Positions 44,501 through 55,687 of a stretch of 64,000 bases of DNA are shown piece by piece. The stretch's first letter is position 1; the number at the start of each line of letters is the position of its first letter. Made by a program: the position numbers and the translations under genes. Location: NCBI GenBank assembly GCA_964017195.1, contig OZ024887.1:62046811-62110810 (forward strand), in the 5' to 3' direction. This DNA comes from Siderastrea radians (lineage: Eukaryota; Cnidaria; Anthozoa; Scleractinia; Rhizangiidae). The notes under the pieces are model-generated. The model saw only the letters and a list, made by a program, of their open reading frames with translations. It was not told the DNA's origin and did no database searches.

Positions 44501-44695
44501 GTTCGGTTTCCCTTATTTGTAGATTGATTTTTATATTTTATCCATTGTAATTAGTAGTTAGCATTTTTAATATTTTATCCATTGTTATTAGTAGTTAAGC
44601 ACTTTTTATCCATTTTTTGAGCGCTGTAAATTAGGTTTTAATATTTTTTTTATCTAGTAAACGCATTGAGGCTCTCGAAATGCGTATATAAAAAC

Positions 44696-44696
<1 letters not shown>

Positions 44697-44735
<39 letters not shown>

Positions 44736-44738
44736 ACT
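44697..44738 (+). repeat. (ATT)n microsatellite
   Basis: About 12 ATT repeats follow an AT-rich tail, probably the 3' end of the LINE copy on the other side of the gap. Confidence 0.9.
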
Positions 44739-44790
44739 ATTATTCTCCATCTACGGGATAAATACGAACTCTCAATTGACCAGCTCTCAG

Positions 44791-44866
44791 TTGGCTTGAT
44801 AGCTCAGTTGGCTAGAGCGCTGCACCGGCATCGCAGAGGTCACGGGTTCGATTTCCGTTCAAGCCT
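44791..44866 (+). repeat. tRNA-like repeat, Ala-type anticodon position
   Basis: GGCTTGATAGCTCAGTTGGC starts a near-complete cloverleaf with pairing acceptor arms (GGCTTGA / TCAAGCC), a box A and box B (GGTTCGATTTCC). The anticodon loop reads CCGGCAT, with C instead of the universal T at position 33 and a mismatch at the stem top. It is embedded in a ~250 bp direct repeat with the copy at 45038. More likely a tRNA-derived repeat than a working tRNA. Confidence 0.6.
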
Positions 44867-45037
44867 GAATTTTTTCAGGTTTCTTCTTTCAGCTGCTTAA
44901 GTTGAAATATCGTCACGGCGATGATCTACATATATTTCCATCTTTAATCCGCAGTTCAAGTATATGACCATTTCATATATTAACATTCATTCATTCTCCA
45001 TCTACGGGATAAATACGAACTCTCAATTGACCAGCTC

Positions 45038-45115
45038 TCAGTTGGCTTGATAGCTCAGTTGGTTAGAACGCTGCACCGGTATCGCAGAGGTCATGGGTTC
45101 GATTCCCGTTCAAGC
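45038..45115 (+). repeat. tRNA-like repeat, Thr-type anticodon position
   Basis: Second copy of the repeat at 44791; the unit between them is about 247 bp. The acceptor arms and box B (GGTTCGATTCC) are intact. The anticodon loop is CCGGTAT, so the triplet at the anticodon position differs from its neighbour, which argues against a constrained tRNA gene. Confidence 0.6.
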
Positions 45116-46682
45116 CTGAATTTTTCCGGTTTCTTCTTTCAACTGCTTAAGTTGAAATATTTTCACTGCGGTGGTCTACATATATTTCTAGAATTAATTT
45201 ACATATCCCAGTCACTAGGTAACGCCCATCGTTTCGATCTTTGCCCCTCGTGGTTCTTGTTATGACGATTATGGTCAGGTGAACGAAATTGATTTTAGTT
45301 ACCACAGATAACTGAAGTTACACTGAAGAAAGTTAGCCATTCTGCTAATGCGACCGCTTTTTTGTTTGTTCCAACTATAGTCAGAAATTTTTGCTTCGGT
45401 GATTCAAAACTTTTTTGCGGTAAACATTTGTTATTATATTTTTTCCAGGAACTTTTACAATATTTACAATATACAGCTTGTAATTCAGTGTTGCCAAGCC
45501 ACCAGGCCTCGCAGAAGACTCGTTCAGGCTGCAGCGTGACCAGCCTGGGTTGTGTGTGCCTGAAGCCAGAAGCTTTAGAGAATTTTTGATGTAAATAAAT
45601 AATATATGTAAGTAAAGTTAATTAAGAATGCGGTCTTTGAACTTTTTTGCAATGTTTGCATGCATGCTTGCCACACGAGGGTTAGAAACAAGAAAGATAA
45701 TTAGACATAGCTTTCTCCAATCCGACATGTCTACATTTCACCGGGAAAACGGCTTTGTTTGAGGAACACCCAAGGGTTCGTATCGGGGGATATCCGCTTG
45801 GAAGGCCTAAAATCGTCTAAGATATTCGGATCTAATTGCAGTGAAAGCTAGAGATTTCTTTAGCGAGGTATCACCTTGGAGGTTCGTAACAAGAAGATTT
45901 AAAGTTCCTATTTTTCGGAGGGACAAGTATGACGTTTAGAGTGCAAAATAAGGTCAGCTAGCATTTTCGGAGAGCCATCAGCAGCTCGGAAATTCGACGG
46001 ATAGGATTCTGTTTCCTAAAATTTTCTGCGTCTAAATTTTCAGCTAAAAGCGCCGAACAGATTGATCTGTATTAGCTTACACAAATATGCCTTTAAAAAA
46101 CTCTGAAACAATCTAAGAAAGAAGAAAATGATATTTCAAGTATTTTGCTAAAAATTTACTCGTTGGGTGCCCTTGTTGTTTGTTTACCATAAACTACCCA
46201 CAAGTCGGAGAACACGTAACGTAAGATTAAAACCAAAAGCAACTGTTGTTAAAGGTGTTGTTGTGACCGCAACTAGTGTAAAACAAGACAGAGCCAAATG
46301 TCCGGGGACTTGGCAAAGTCATGCATATGGCACTTGCATGAGACTATGGCAAGACTATGGTTGTAATTCAATGTTGTTTTTCCATTGGCATCATATTTCG
46401 TCTTTTTCACTTTTAAATATATATGACAGGCGAAGTTAGAGAATAATGCAAAAGGTACATGTAACTCTCTAAATACCCAGTACTCGAAGGCCACCGCAAA
46501 GACTATGAATAGTTTCTCTTGCTTTTCTTCCTGTCCCGTCACACAATTGTATAGTTTGTCTAGTATTCTTCGATAGGGCATCCAGTTCAACGTCGATGCA
46601 ACACATAGCATTTCCTACACTAACACTCTTTCGAGCAATTTGATGGGGTTTGTTTTTGTTTCAGCACGACACAATTACTTAC

Positions 46683-46887
46683 GAGCAGTATTGGGTCTGT
46701 CTCGTCCAGATCCTGATCTCAACTCGCTCAACGTTCGATGAGAAAGAAAGTTAGGTCCAACCTTTGATTGCCTTGACAAAATCCTCGAATGAGTTTTATA
46801 AGATTGGCACCTTACACAACAAAGCTCGACAATAGTAAATACTACGGCTAATAGAAGGCTCGATTTGAAGGAACAGTTTCTCATCAT
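46683..46887 (-). CDS. Type I signal-peptide first exon, copy d (receptor B)
   Basis: The minus strand encodes MMRNCSFKSSLLLAVVFTIV followed by ELCCVRCQSYKTHSRILSRQ and FLSHRTLSELRSGSGRDRPN. It is a signal peptide followed by a hydrophilic spacer. An in-frame ATG lies upstream at 46902, but the MM start gives the better signal peptide. The exon ends with one base of a split codon before GTAAGT, the phase required by the large exon of copy B at 43140. With that exon it makes a complete secretory-pathway receptor of about 1150 residues. It is the best candidate first exon for the intact gene. Confidence 0.7.
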
Positions 46888-47022
46888 GATCGTAGATCGC
46901 ATAAAAATTTAAAGATCAACAGCAATCCCAGCTGTAAGAGTTGTTTACTACTTCCGTGATTGCCGGAAATAAGCTTTTGCTACGACGGTGGTCCAGCGGT
47001 TAGCGCTCAAAACGAAACAAAA

Positions 47023-47166
47023 ATGGCGGAAACTCCACTCGTTCAAGAACAAGAAGAAGAAAGCGAAAATACAGAGGAAAATTCAACACCGTATTGTAAT
47101 CAACCAGTGTACAGAGAAATATCACACACAAATCAATGGATGAATGAACGGGATGAAGAAAGGTGA
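47023..47166 (+). CDS. Small acidic open frame divergent from receptor B
   Basis: An ATG in good context (caaaaATGGCG) opens 47 codons: MAETPLVQEQEEESENTEEN followed by CNQPVYREISHTNQW and an acidic end. It lies 135 bp upstream of, and divergent to, the receptor first exon. AAAG|GTGAAG at its end could be a splice donor, so it may be a first exon rather than a whole gene. Two relatives (15242 and 29480) lost the ATG. I do not recognise it. Confidence 0.35.
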   Translation: MAETPLVQEQEEESENTEENSTPYCNQPVYREISHTNQWMNERDEER

Positions 47167-47224
47167 AGTCAAACGCTGTCTCATAGAACGCGGTTTGGAC
47201 TCTCGCCAGTGATAAATTAAAAGC

Positions 47225-48089
47225 TTGCAAATAATTATTTCAGGACAATTTGTCCGATCTGTTCTTGTTTGAAGAAATGACAGTTTTCGGTTTGAAATAC
47301 TGGAATTTGATCATCTTAGAGAATTAATTGTGTTTTGCACATACTCCTGGTTACGGAGTGGTTGAAAAGTCAAACGAGACTTTTACCCACGTACACCCTC
47401 CTCACTAAAACATACACCCAAGCGGCTTGGGATGATGTTAATTCTACATTCCAAGAAAGTAAGCTTAAGACCATTTGAAAAGGCATATCATGCACGTTCA
47501 CTACACGTTCTGTTTTGAATTGGGCAGTCGACATCCAAACAGCCATATTAAAGTAAACCTTTTTACGTTCAAAGATGTAAATTATTTTCCTCGGCTATGA
47601 AAAAGATATAAGAACGAAATAAGAACGGAAGGTTTATACTTAAGTTATTGCAAAGTACGTAAATATTTAATTAGGTAACTTTACATCCTGACAACATCTT
47701 CCTTTAAGTAAAGCACCCATTTCCCTCAAACATGGCTTTTTCTTGAAGAAATTTGAACGAACTGTCAGTAGAATGCTAAGATTGAAACCAGCTCCTACTG
47801 AAAACTCTGTTCGTCTTCAAAAATAAAGACAGATATAATGAAACGCTTTCAAATCGATTGTGTGCTACGTATCAGTGTACATATGTGTGAACGAGTTATC
47901 TTCACTTTGGGCGACTTTGTGGGGGTAATTTTGCACCGGACTAAACGCAAACAAGATGAGACCGGCAAGCGTTCACTGTGAGTAAGATAAAAACTCTCAA
48001 AGTTAGCAGGAATTTTCGTATGAAGCTATCCATCTGAAAGTGCTCTTGCAAGCTGTGTCGATAGCCACAGTGGAACTCGCTGAGTACGT
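47225..48089. other. Receptor-unit spacer, copy 3
   Basis: Non-coding, homologous to 15480-16340. It lacks the two insertions seen in copy 2. Nothing else seen. Confidence 0.5.
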
Positions 48090-48288
48090 ACCGGTGTTGT
48101 TTGATCCATGTCGTCCAGATCCCAACTTGCTCGATGTTCGGTGAGGAAGGAACTACTTTGATCTTGTTTTCGATAATCCGCTCTTATTAAATTGATAAGA
48201 CTGGCGTCTTTCAGGACAAAGATATACAGCAGCAGCAATAAACAATACGGCTAAGAGAAGGCTTGAATTGCATGAAAAGCTTCCCATT
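48090..48288 (-). pseudogene. Type II signal-peptide first exon, copy e (premature stop)
   Basis: The minus strand begins MGSFSCNSSLLLAVLFIAAA followed by VYLCPERRQSYQFNKSGLSK and TRSK, then TAG where copy a has CAG. The second cysteine of CPERC is arginine. The donor is GTACGT. The remaining codons are in a shifted frame, as in copy c. Confidence 0.55.
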
Positions 48289-48299
48289 ATGATTGAAGA

Positions 48300-49796
48300 T
48301 CACGAGCCGGCTGGGAGCCTGAAAATGAAAGATATTCGAAAATGAAAGATATCAGTCCTCCGTAAACGATCATAAGGGTCAATTCTCTCTCCCTACTGAA
48401 CCTTCTCGAAGAGCAACACGTTTCTGAGAAAGCGAAGCTTTTCTACTTTTGTACGACGGTGGTCTGGCGGTTAGGTTTTAAAAGGAAGCTACTTTAACTT
48501 TGAAAAATTTCCACCTTTTTCTTTCGGACATCAAACGTCCAACTAAAAAACTTTGAACCACGATTCTGATCTCTGAAACGCATTCGTTATAGTACGCTAT
48601 GACTTTTTAATCGGTTATCAACTTTACACATGCACCCTTAAACTACTAGCAATTTACCAGTACGAGCTGGCAGTACGTACAGCAAAAAGCAATAAGCTAA
48701 ATCACTGTTTAGCCATTGTAAATGAAGCGATCGTGAATAGTTTTTTATGTAGCGTGGAGGATATAGCGATGGATATGTAATTTCAGACGTTCTATGTTTA
48801 GTCCAGTCCCAGTGCAAAAGTTGGCACAGATGCTCCATTCGCTCATACTTTTAAATTTCCGGAGGTTTCACTTTATCATTAATGTAAATAGACTAAAAAA
48901 GCAAAAGTAGGCTGCCAATGATACTCCAATACCTGTACAGTGCATGGACCCCGATATAACGAAATACCAAGGGACTGGGAAAATGTTTGAGTTCCTGAAC
49001 GGGGATCCGTTATAAACGAAAGCCTGTTATAACAAAATTGGGAAAACGACCAAAATCTCCGTTATTTCGGGATTTGGCTAATAATTATTTTGCCATAAAA
49101 GCCACCTGCTTGACCGAGGTTCGGCCGTAAAAAACCTCCGAACAATGTGACGGGCGCCGAAGTTAAAGGGGGGGGGGGGGGGGGGTTGGAGGGAGGAGAG
49201 ATTCGCGAACGTGAAGCGTGAGCGAAGGGAAAAGGCGATCCTTCGTACTCTCGCGCTTCGTACTCGCGAATACCTCCACTTTCTTCTCCTTTTGAGGACT
49301 GCCAAGCAGGCTTATCAATCAGCGACTCAAGGGTGTAATGATTCCGTCTTCAAAGCTTCAAACACAAAACTCAACTTCTGACAAAATAGTAATATTGGGA
49401 CTATCACCAGCTCCCGAAAGCTGTAACGTGGACGGTCTGAAGCCAAATGCTTGTGTCATTTTCTAAAAGCACTCAGAAATTTTTATGTATAAGTAATGTA
49501 ATTGCAACAAGCTATTTTATATTACAAACGCAAAATATAAGTTTACAGTAACGTTCTTTTCCATCATCGATCTTTAATGTTGTAATGGATCTCGCAGTAC
49601 GCTCACAAGAACGAAACATACCCTGCTTTTTCCAATAACTCGAAGTTACTGATAACAAATTATGATAATTATTAATAGTTACAATTCGCCCAAAAATCCA
49701 TGCAATTTTCAAATGCGCTTAACAAAAAATTTGAATTTTTTTAAAAATACAAATTTGTAAATATGACTACGAAAACGGTTTAAAATATCAGAAAAT
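48300..49796. other. Receptor-unit spacer with G run, copy 3
   Basis: Homologous to 16530-17405 plus 19107-19770. Contains a run of 18 G at about 49168-49185 and one copy of the 92 bp segment. No gene supported. Confidence 0.5.
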
Positions 49797-50293
49797 CAAC
49801 AGCATTCTCCTGGTTTAATCAAACTTATGATACTAACATTTACCTCTCAAATAAACAAATTACCCTCGACGACATAACCCCCGTAACGCGATTGTCAGAT
49901 CCCATAAAATGCAGTTTACATTTATTCGTTTTATATTTGAAGCGTTACATTTACACCTGCAAAAGTTTTGAAAAGAAACCCGATCTTTTTGAATTCCGGA
50001 AAAAAATTGTATTACAGTGGCATCTTGAAAAGTGTACTGTTCGTTAATTATTGGTCCGTTCTCTCACAAGTGAAAATTGCATTATATGGTCATCGTCTCT
50101 GAACTTCTCTTTACCTCGAGTCTTATATCTGTAAGTACAATAATGTAAAGCGTATTCCGTGTTTTCGTAATTTGTAATCCCAACCAATTGTATAAAATCC
50201 TGGCTTAATTGTAATTTGTCTTTCTTTTCCTTTTTTTTTTCTGTTATCAACTGTAATGTGATGTGTGTTGTTTGCTAAATAAAGTATTTAAAA
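49797..50293 (+). mobile_element. 5'-truncated LINE 3' end with poly(A) and target duplication
   Basis: A 15 bp direct repeat AAAATATCAGAAAAT flanks the insert (49782-49796 and 50294-50308), and the insert ends aataaagtatttaaaaaaa. It is absent from the paralogous sites near 19755 and 36910. The plus strand has an open C-terminal frame to the TAA near 50045, with AFSWFNQTYDTNIYL and IVLQWHLEKCTVR. It fits the extreme C-terminus of a LINE reverse transcriptase protein, but the family is not certain. Target-primed insertion with 5' truncation explains the structure. Confidence 0.7.
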
Positions 50294-50860
50294 AAAATAT
50301 CAGAAAATACAAAAAAACTCACAATTGGCGTAAAAAGTAAAAAATCATACATTAAAAAGCTGGAATCCATGAAAAACAAGATACCAATTAATTCTGGTAT
50401 CTTTTTTACTTTTGAAAAGACATGTATTGGCCTTTGACTTAAATGCACTGCTACAGGTTGCATCCCTGATGGTTAACTATTGATCATCAATTTCCCGACC
50501 GTCCAGTGGACGTGGTAAAATCAAAAAAAAGCATTGAGTATATTTTAGTATCCCTTAACAGCTAGGTCTCAATTTGAGAGTATGGATGAAATCATACAGT
50601 GTGACCATATATTAAAATAAAAGCCCATGCGCAGTACGATCGTCTAATAGTGTTTGCACAAAAGGTTCTTGACAATTTGAAAATTTTGAGTGTAAGGCTT
50701 TAAACCAATGCACATCATTGGCCATTTTTAGAATCATCAAAATGTCCAATATTGTTCCTTTGATCCATTCCGAATCAGCAGTGACGAGGAAGTGTCAGTT
50801 CCCATCTCATCTTCTTCGCTTCGAGAGCGCACCAAGGGATTTTGTACCACGTCAATCCCA

Positions 50861-53800
50861 CTACGTCTCATTTTGTGGGTAATCAAATGTCCCATATTGT
50901 TCTCCTGGTCTATTCCTAACCAGCGGTGATGAAGGAGTTTCCGTTTCATCGGCAGGTGCGCTTTCCCCATTTCTTTGCCTTTGAGGGACTGATGGAGGAG
51001 GATTGCCTGGGTCCTCTAGGGACCTCTGTACCACATGAGCCTGTCCAATCAGCAGAATTATGGAAAGAACCAAGCTACATAGCAGAACGACATTAACCAC
51101 AACGAGCATCCAAACGATAGCTGCGGAGGAGTCAGGGTTCAGAACTGCATATCTGATGTTCATGAAAGAGAAATGAAGTGTCAGAAGAACCAGAGTCTCC
51201 GCTGTGTTTTCCAAATAAATGGTGTGGTAGGAGTCATGAAACGGCTTGAAGACAAGCTGAAAGCAAAGGGAGACCAGCAGAACAAAGCAAACTGCAATGG
51301 TCTGAAATGACGATGTTCGTTGGACAAAAGAAAGCGAGAATGCGATCAGCATACGCCTTAACAGGAATAAAATCTCAAAATAGGAACGGAATTTTTTCTT
51401 GTATGGCAGGTAGATAGAACCAAGCCAGCTGTCTAAAGATTCTTGTTCTTGAGGATCCATTTGGTCTCTTTTGGCAGCATTTATTCGCAGAAGTGGTAAG
51501 AACACTCCAAAAGGAATCCCAATCACGTACAATACCAACGCCAGCCAACCAAACACTTGTAGCATGGTGTAAACACGACCGTCGCACTCCAGCCATGGTG
51601 CTTCCAGCAAGTAACGATAATTATTATCTTCTCCACAGCGTGCCAAGACAGCAGCCGTTTTCTTCACAATGGGAAAATAGGTGAAATTAAGGGACACGAT
51701 AGATAGCTGTAAACAACTGTTTCGTAAGTGAAATCGCCTATCAAGCAAATTACGAAGCCTAAGAACAGCATACCCGACACAATAATACAACCAAATACCC
51801 ACGATACAGATGATTGGCAGAAGGATAAGAGACAGTAGCTCACCCAGTGGTGTAAAAAATTTTGGAATCACACATGCCAAGCCAGAGAAACGGAAGTTAA
51901 ATACATTGCTGATGTATCGCTGAGTTTTAAGAACTTCTTGCGGCCATACATCTGTGTTGGAAATCAAAGCATCCAAGGTCTGGAAATAAAACACGCTGAT
52001 CTTTAGCATCCCGCGCGCCGCTTTACCTCTTCCAGTCAAGCCAAGAAAAAGAGCTATTACATTCAGTTCAAGCAGCCAGCCTGGGATGATGCGAAGCATG
52101 GCTAATACCGCTAAAATTATGATTTGAGCAAAGACGAATACAATTGACAGAAATCGTTTTCTTTCGTAAAAAACGGAAAAGGCAAGACCTAACAACACCA
52201 TCGTCACACAAACAAGCGCCACTAAGATGTAAACACTGATCTTCGTTTTGGGACAGGCGTAGCAAAGGATGCCCTGCTTGTAATACCCATCTTCACAGCG
52301 TGAACAAAATCGGTCTTTACTTCCTTTGAGACAGAGACATGACTTCCTACAAACAGTGGATGCTCTGGCGTTTGACTTCTTTCCCTCTTTCAGCCACTCA
52401 ATACCACAGTCACAAGTACCCGTTGGGTTGCAGGATGAGTTTACCAAGGGACTTGTACCCAGTATTTGTGAGCATTTAACCAGATGAGTCACGTTATGAA
52501 CACGTGATGATGGCCAATATCCTACGTTTATGACCATGTGCTGCGCAGGCGGCATTTGATCCTTACAAGACGCGCCCTCCATGCAAGGTAAGCAGGTTTT
52601 TCCTGAACCATAATACCCGATATCACAGATGCATAGTAGATAACGATAATAACTAGGATCTAAGATCACTAAGCCATTGTTGTAGCTGAGGCGTGCATTG
52701 GGACATTTGAACTTATCTGAAGGGTTCCTATGCGAAAATGTTGTAAAATCAACCATCATGTAGTTGGGTAATGTTCCACTTTCGTCCTTTTTCTGCATAT
52801 GAGGGTTCTTTGAAACATCAAGAACTTCCAGAGCAAGTAATTTTGCAAATTGTTGAGGAATTTCGCCTGTCAGATTGTTAACAGAAACATCAAGATCGAG
52901 AAGGAACAACATGTTGTCAGAAGGCGAAGGAAGCTCTCCAGACAAGCTGTTGTGACTTAAGTCTACGGAGATCAAGCTCTGGAAGTCCCATAGCTTTACC
53001 GGAATCTCGCCATGAAAATGGCCCTCGCTGATGTTAAGAATACGCAATGATTGATTAATTGGTTCCATGGCTTCTAAAAACGCATCAAAGCTCATAGTGA
53101 GATGTTTATTGTTGGCCAGAATCAGCACCTCCAGTGACTGGGACTTAAATTTGATTCCTTTTTCAAGCGATGATAAGCGATTTCCACGGAAGTCAGCAAT
53201 TTGAAGCATGGGGATTGAACCAATGCTTTTTGGAATTTGACCAGCAAAACCGTTATTTGCTAAATTTAAATGCCACAAATTTGTCATGTTGCCCATCGTG
53301 GATGGGATCTTTCCAGTAAAGTAGTTTCCCGGTAAGAGACACTCGATCATGGCGGGGAAATAAAATCCAAATTCTTCAGGCAACGTTCCGTTAAGTCCAG
53401 CGAGAGAAAGGTGCATGAAACGTAAAGATGACAAGTTGAACAAATTTTCAAAGCCACCACGTAAATATCTGGCAGATTCGAGATCCAGAAACCATAGCTT
53501 TTTCAATTTCCCAATGCTCTTTGGTATTGAACCATACAATTTGTTCTCCCCGAGGCTGAGAACTTGCAATTCCGTCAAGTTACCAATGTCCTTTGGAATT
53601 TCCCCCGAAAGACCTTCCCCCATTTGACAACATAGTTGGATTTTTACCAGAGACTTCATCTGTACCAGAAGTCCACCAGGAATGTCGCCGGACAGTTGAT
53701 TAAAACCGAGATCGACTCGTAATATGGTGGTCATGTTGGCAGACAGCACCCCACTGACACTTCCTTGTAACCCACTATTTCCGCCAATGCACAAGCCCTG

Positions 53801-54120
53801 TAAATTGCGTAACTTCCACAGGCTTCCCGGAAGGGTCCCAGTCAAATTGTTGTTTGACAAGAAGATGCTGATGACGTAGTGTCTAGTGTCATCACAGGTG
53901 ATTCCATACCAGAGGCAATGAGACACGGAGTGATTTCCCCAGTGCGATTTGGTGTACCAGTTATGGCCACCTGTTTGGTTGAATATTTCCATGAGGACAC
54001 TTTTTTCCTGCTCGGGTGTGAACATTGTATCAAGAGTATTGTTTGGGATCGGGATCTCGTGCAAGCAGCCATAGGCAAAAGTGTCGTCGTAGTTCAAAGG
54101 TGTAAGCTTGTTCTCTGCAG
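50861..54120 (-). CDS. LRR multi-pass receptor, copy C large exon
   Basis: Paralogue of copy B, open throughout from the acceptor gtttttcag at 54121 (first codons AENKLTPLNYDD) to a stop after GEQYGTFDYPQNET. It has the same order: plant-type LRR N-cap (TGGHNWYTKSHW...CLWYGITC), LRRs with xLSGxIPxxIG motifs, the cysteine-rich neck with GRFC replaced by DRFCSRCEDGYYKQGILCYAC, about eight helices, and a short proline- and serine-containing tail. Differences from B are concentrated in the LRRs, as expected for a ligand-facing surface, while the membrane part is nearly unchanged. No first exon of either type is found between 54121 and 55200, so its signal peptide must lie farther upstream or be lost. 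Confidence 0.87.
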
Positions 54121-54129
54121 CTGAAAAAC

Positions 54130-54833
54130 AAAAACCACTGTTACTCTGGCTTTGAGTCAAAAAAACACCCATAAGAGTATATTCGTTAAACTTTTAAGCA
54201 GTTATAACCAGTTAACATGATTCATATTAACATTCTAGTCGTATCTATAACAAAATGTGCGATTGTCATGGGTTCTCCGCGCGCCTATTTGATACGTTAT
54301 TGGAGGGTGATCACGTGGGTGTCCAATTACAGCTGTCCAATTTGAACTTTTGGTAATGTATAGCTGTAATCGTACAACTACGCTGCGCACGCGTCAAACA
54401 GGTGCACTGAAATGGGTTTTTTTTTATAGCTGTTTTTCCACTGCTTGCAAAACTGATCACTTAAAATATATCTCCGAGGGGCACATAGATTTTCTTATCT
54501 CGAATTGTGTTATAGATACGATTAATTGGTAACTGGACTTCGAGTCGTACAATTTAGGGGTAGTCGTGCTCGTAATTTCAAATCGTCCCTGACTTGTACT
54601 CCACTCAGTCCAATAACCATTACTTATATAGGGTATATATCACTGCCTCCGGCCATACTCAAAAATAACTCCGATTTTTGTGGCATGATTAGATCGCTGT
54701 ATAAGGTTTTTCCAACAGTGAGAGCTGGCAGTCGCCGGTGTGGGTGGTACCGGGAGTGAAATCCTAGAAGTTCATTTTCGTCTTTGTTAAGTTCAGTTGA
54801 GCACGATCGGATGATCCATGTATCAGGCTCCTG
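54130..54833. other. Upstream flank of receptor C
   Basis: No homology to the 5' flanks of copies A or B. Contains a TATA-rich segment near 54625 but no supported gene. Confidence 0.4.
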
Positions 54834-55020
54834 AGGAGTAGTAATAGGTGAATTAAATGAATACCACCTGATCCTCAGGGTATTATTTTCGTGTTTTAAA
54901 CCTCCCACCGTAATAACCAGCTCGCTCGCTCGCGTCGGTTATTACGGTGGGAGGTTTAACACGAAAATAATACTCTGGGGATCAGGTTGTATTCATTTAA
55001 TTCACCTATTACTACTGAAC
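54834..55020. repeat. Hairpin with ~85 bp arms
   Basis: The left arm (gagtagtaataggtgaatta ... cacctgatcc ... cctcccaccgtaataacc) pairs with its complement ending at 55020 around a gctcgctcgctcgcg centre. It lies between the receptor locus and the virus-like element. It could be a MITE or part of the element's border; no target duplication is evident. Confidence 0.75.
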
Positions 55021-55207
55021 AAGGAGTAAAAATACCACCTCATTCCTACACCGGTATTTTCCTAATTTAAACCACCCAGCATTCAAAAAAAGAAGAAAAT
55101 ATTAAAACGAAGCATCTCGTATTATCTTTAAAAATTCTTTCAATTAGATAATCACAAATCTTGTATTATAACAAAAGCTTCTCAATTAGAGCATTACATA
55201 CCTTACC

Positions 55208-55687
55208 ATGGAAATAAGACAACGAACAGCTTTTGGTTGGAAAGAGGTACACAATGAGTTATCAAAACAACCTTTCTGCCATAACAGGCAGCAACTTGTG
55301 CGTATAATAATATGCTTAGAGTGTAATAACTGCCGCTGGGAAGGGCTTTGTTACCCCTGTTTTAAGCAAGGAATCAAACATAAACTGTTGTACACTCCTC
55401 CGATCGAGAATATACCTTTAGTAAAGATTTGCTCTGATACTTACAACTGGCACAGCGCATATAACGAATTAGCAAGGGGTTGGAAAGAAATTCATGAGGA
55501 TATTCTCAATGCGCCGTTTTGTGAAGAGCGGCAACAAATCATTAATGTATGGACGTTTAGTCATTTTTATAATATAAGTGCTGAATCAACCGGGGTATGT
55601 TCAATTTGTTATGAAAATGGAGTTATTCATCATATCAACTTACCATGCAACGAAAAATTTATTCGTTTTTGGGAAGAAGATGATTAA
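55208..55687 (+). CDS. Unknown protein of two cysteine-containing repeats
   Basis: 159 codons from an ATG in strong context (accATGg). The protein is an internal duplication. Repeat 1 has FGWKEVHNELSKQPFC, then RQQLVRI, then GLCYPCFKQGIKHKL. Repeat 2 has RGWKEIHEDILNAPFC, then RQQIINVW, then GVCSICYENGVIHHI. Each repeat ends with CxxC followed by a histidine a few residues on, which suggests metal binding, possibly as a pair of treble-clef-like units. Repeat 1 carries an extra CLECNNC. There is no signal peptide or membrane helix. Its position at the edge of the Polinton suggests an accessory gene of that element, but a host or other mobile origin is not excluded. I do not recognise the family. 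Confidence 0.55.
   Translation: MEIRQRTAFGWKEVHNELSKQPFCHNRQQLVRIIICLECNNCRWEGLCYPCFKQGIKHKLLYTPPIENIPLVKICSDTYNWHSAYNELARGWKEIHEDILNAPFCEERQQIINVWTFSHFYNISAESTGVCSICYENGVIHHINLPCNEKFIRFWEEDD

Larger units (their letters stand above)
43141..46682 (-). other. Intron of receptor copy B, rich in insertions
   Basis: Between a GTAAGT donor at 46682 and the acceptor at 43141 the intron holds a palindrome, LINE remnant, assembly gap, ATT microsatellite and two tRNA-like repeats (43490-45195). This block is absent at the paralogous site near 23850. From 45300 to 46240 I see no gene; a 75-codon plus-strand frame at 45362-45589 followed by aataaa-like sequence has no recognisable domain. Confidence 0.6.

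Noticed and set aside
45362..45589. 75-codon plus-strand gene followed by aataaa
   Set aside because: No domain, no homologue in the other receptor units, AT-rich context; not supportable as a gene.
54640..54770. 5S rRNA-like gene (starts gcctccggccatac, ends ggtaccggg)
   Set aside because: The internal promoter boxes and the conserved core of 5S are absent; only the ends look similar.
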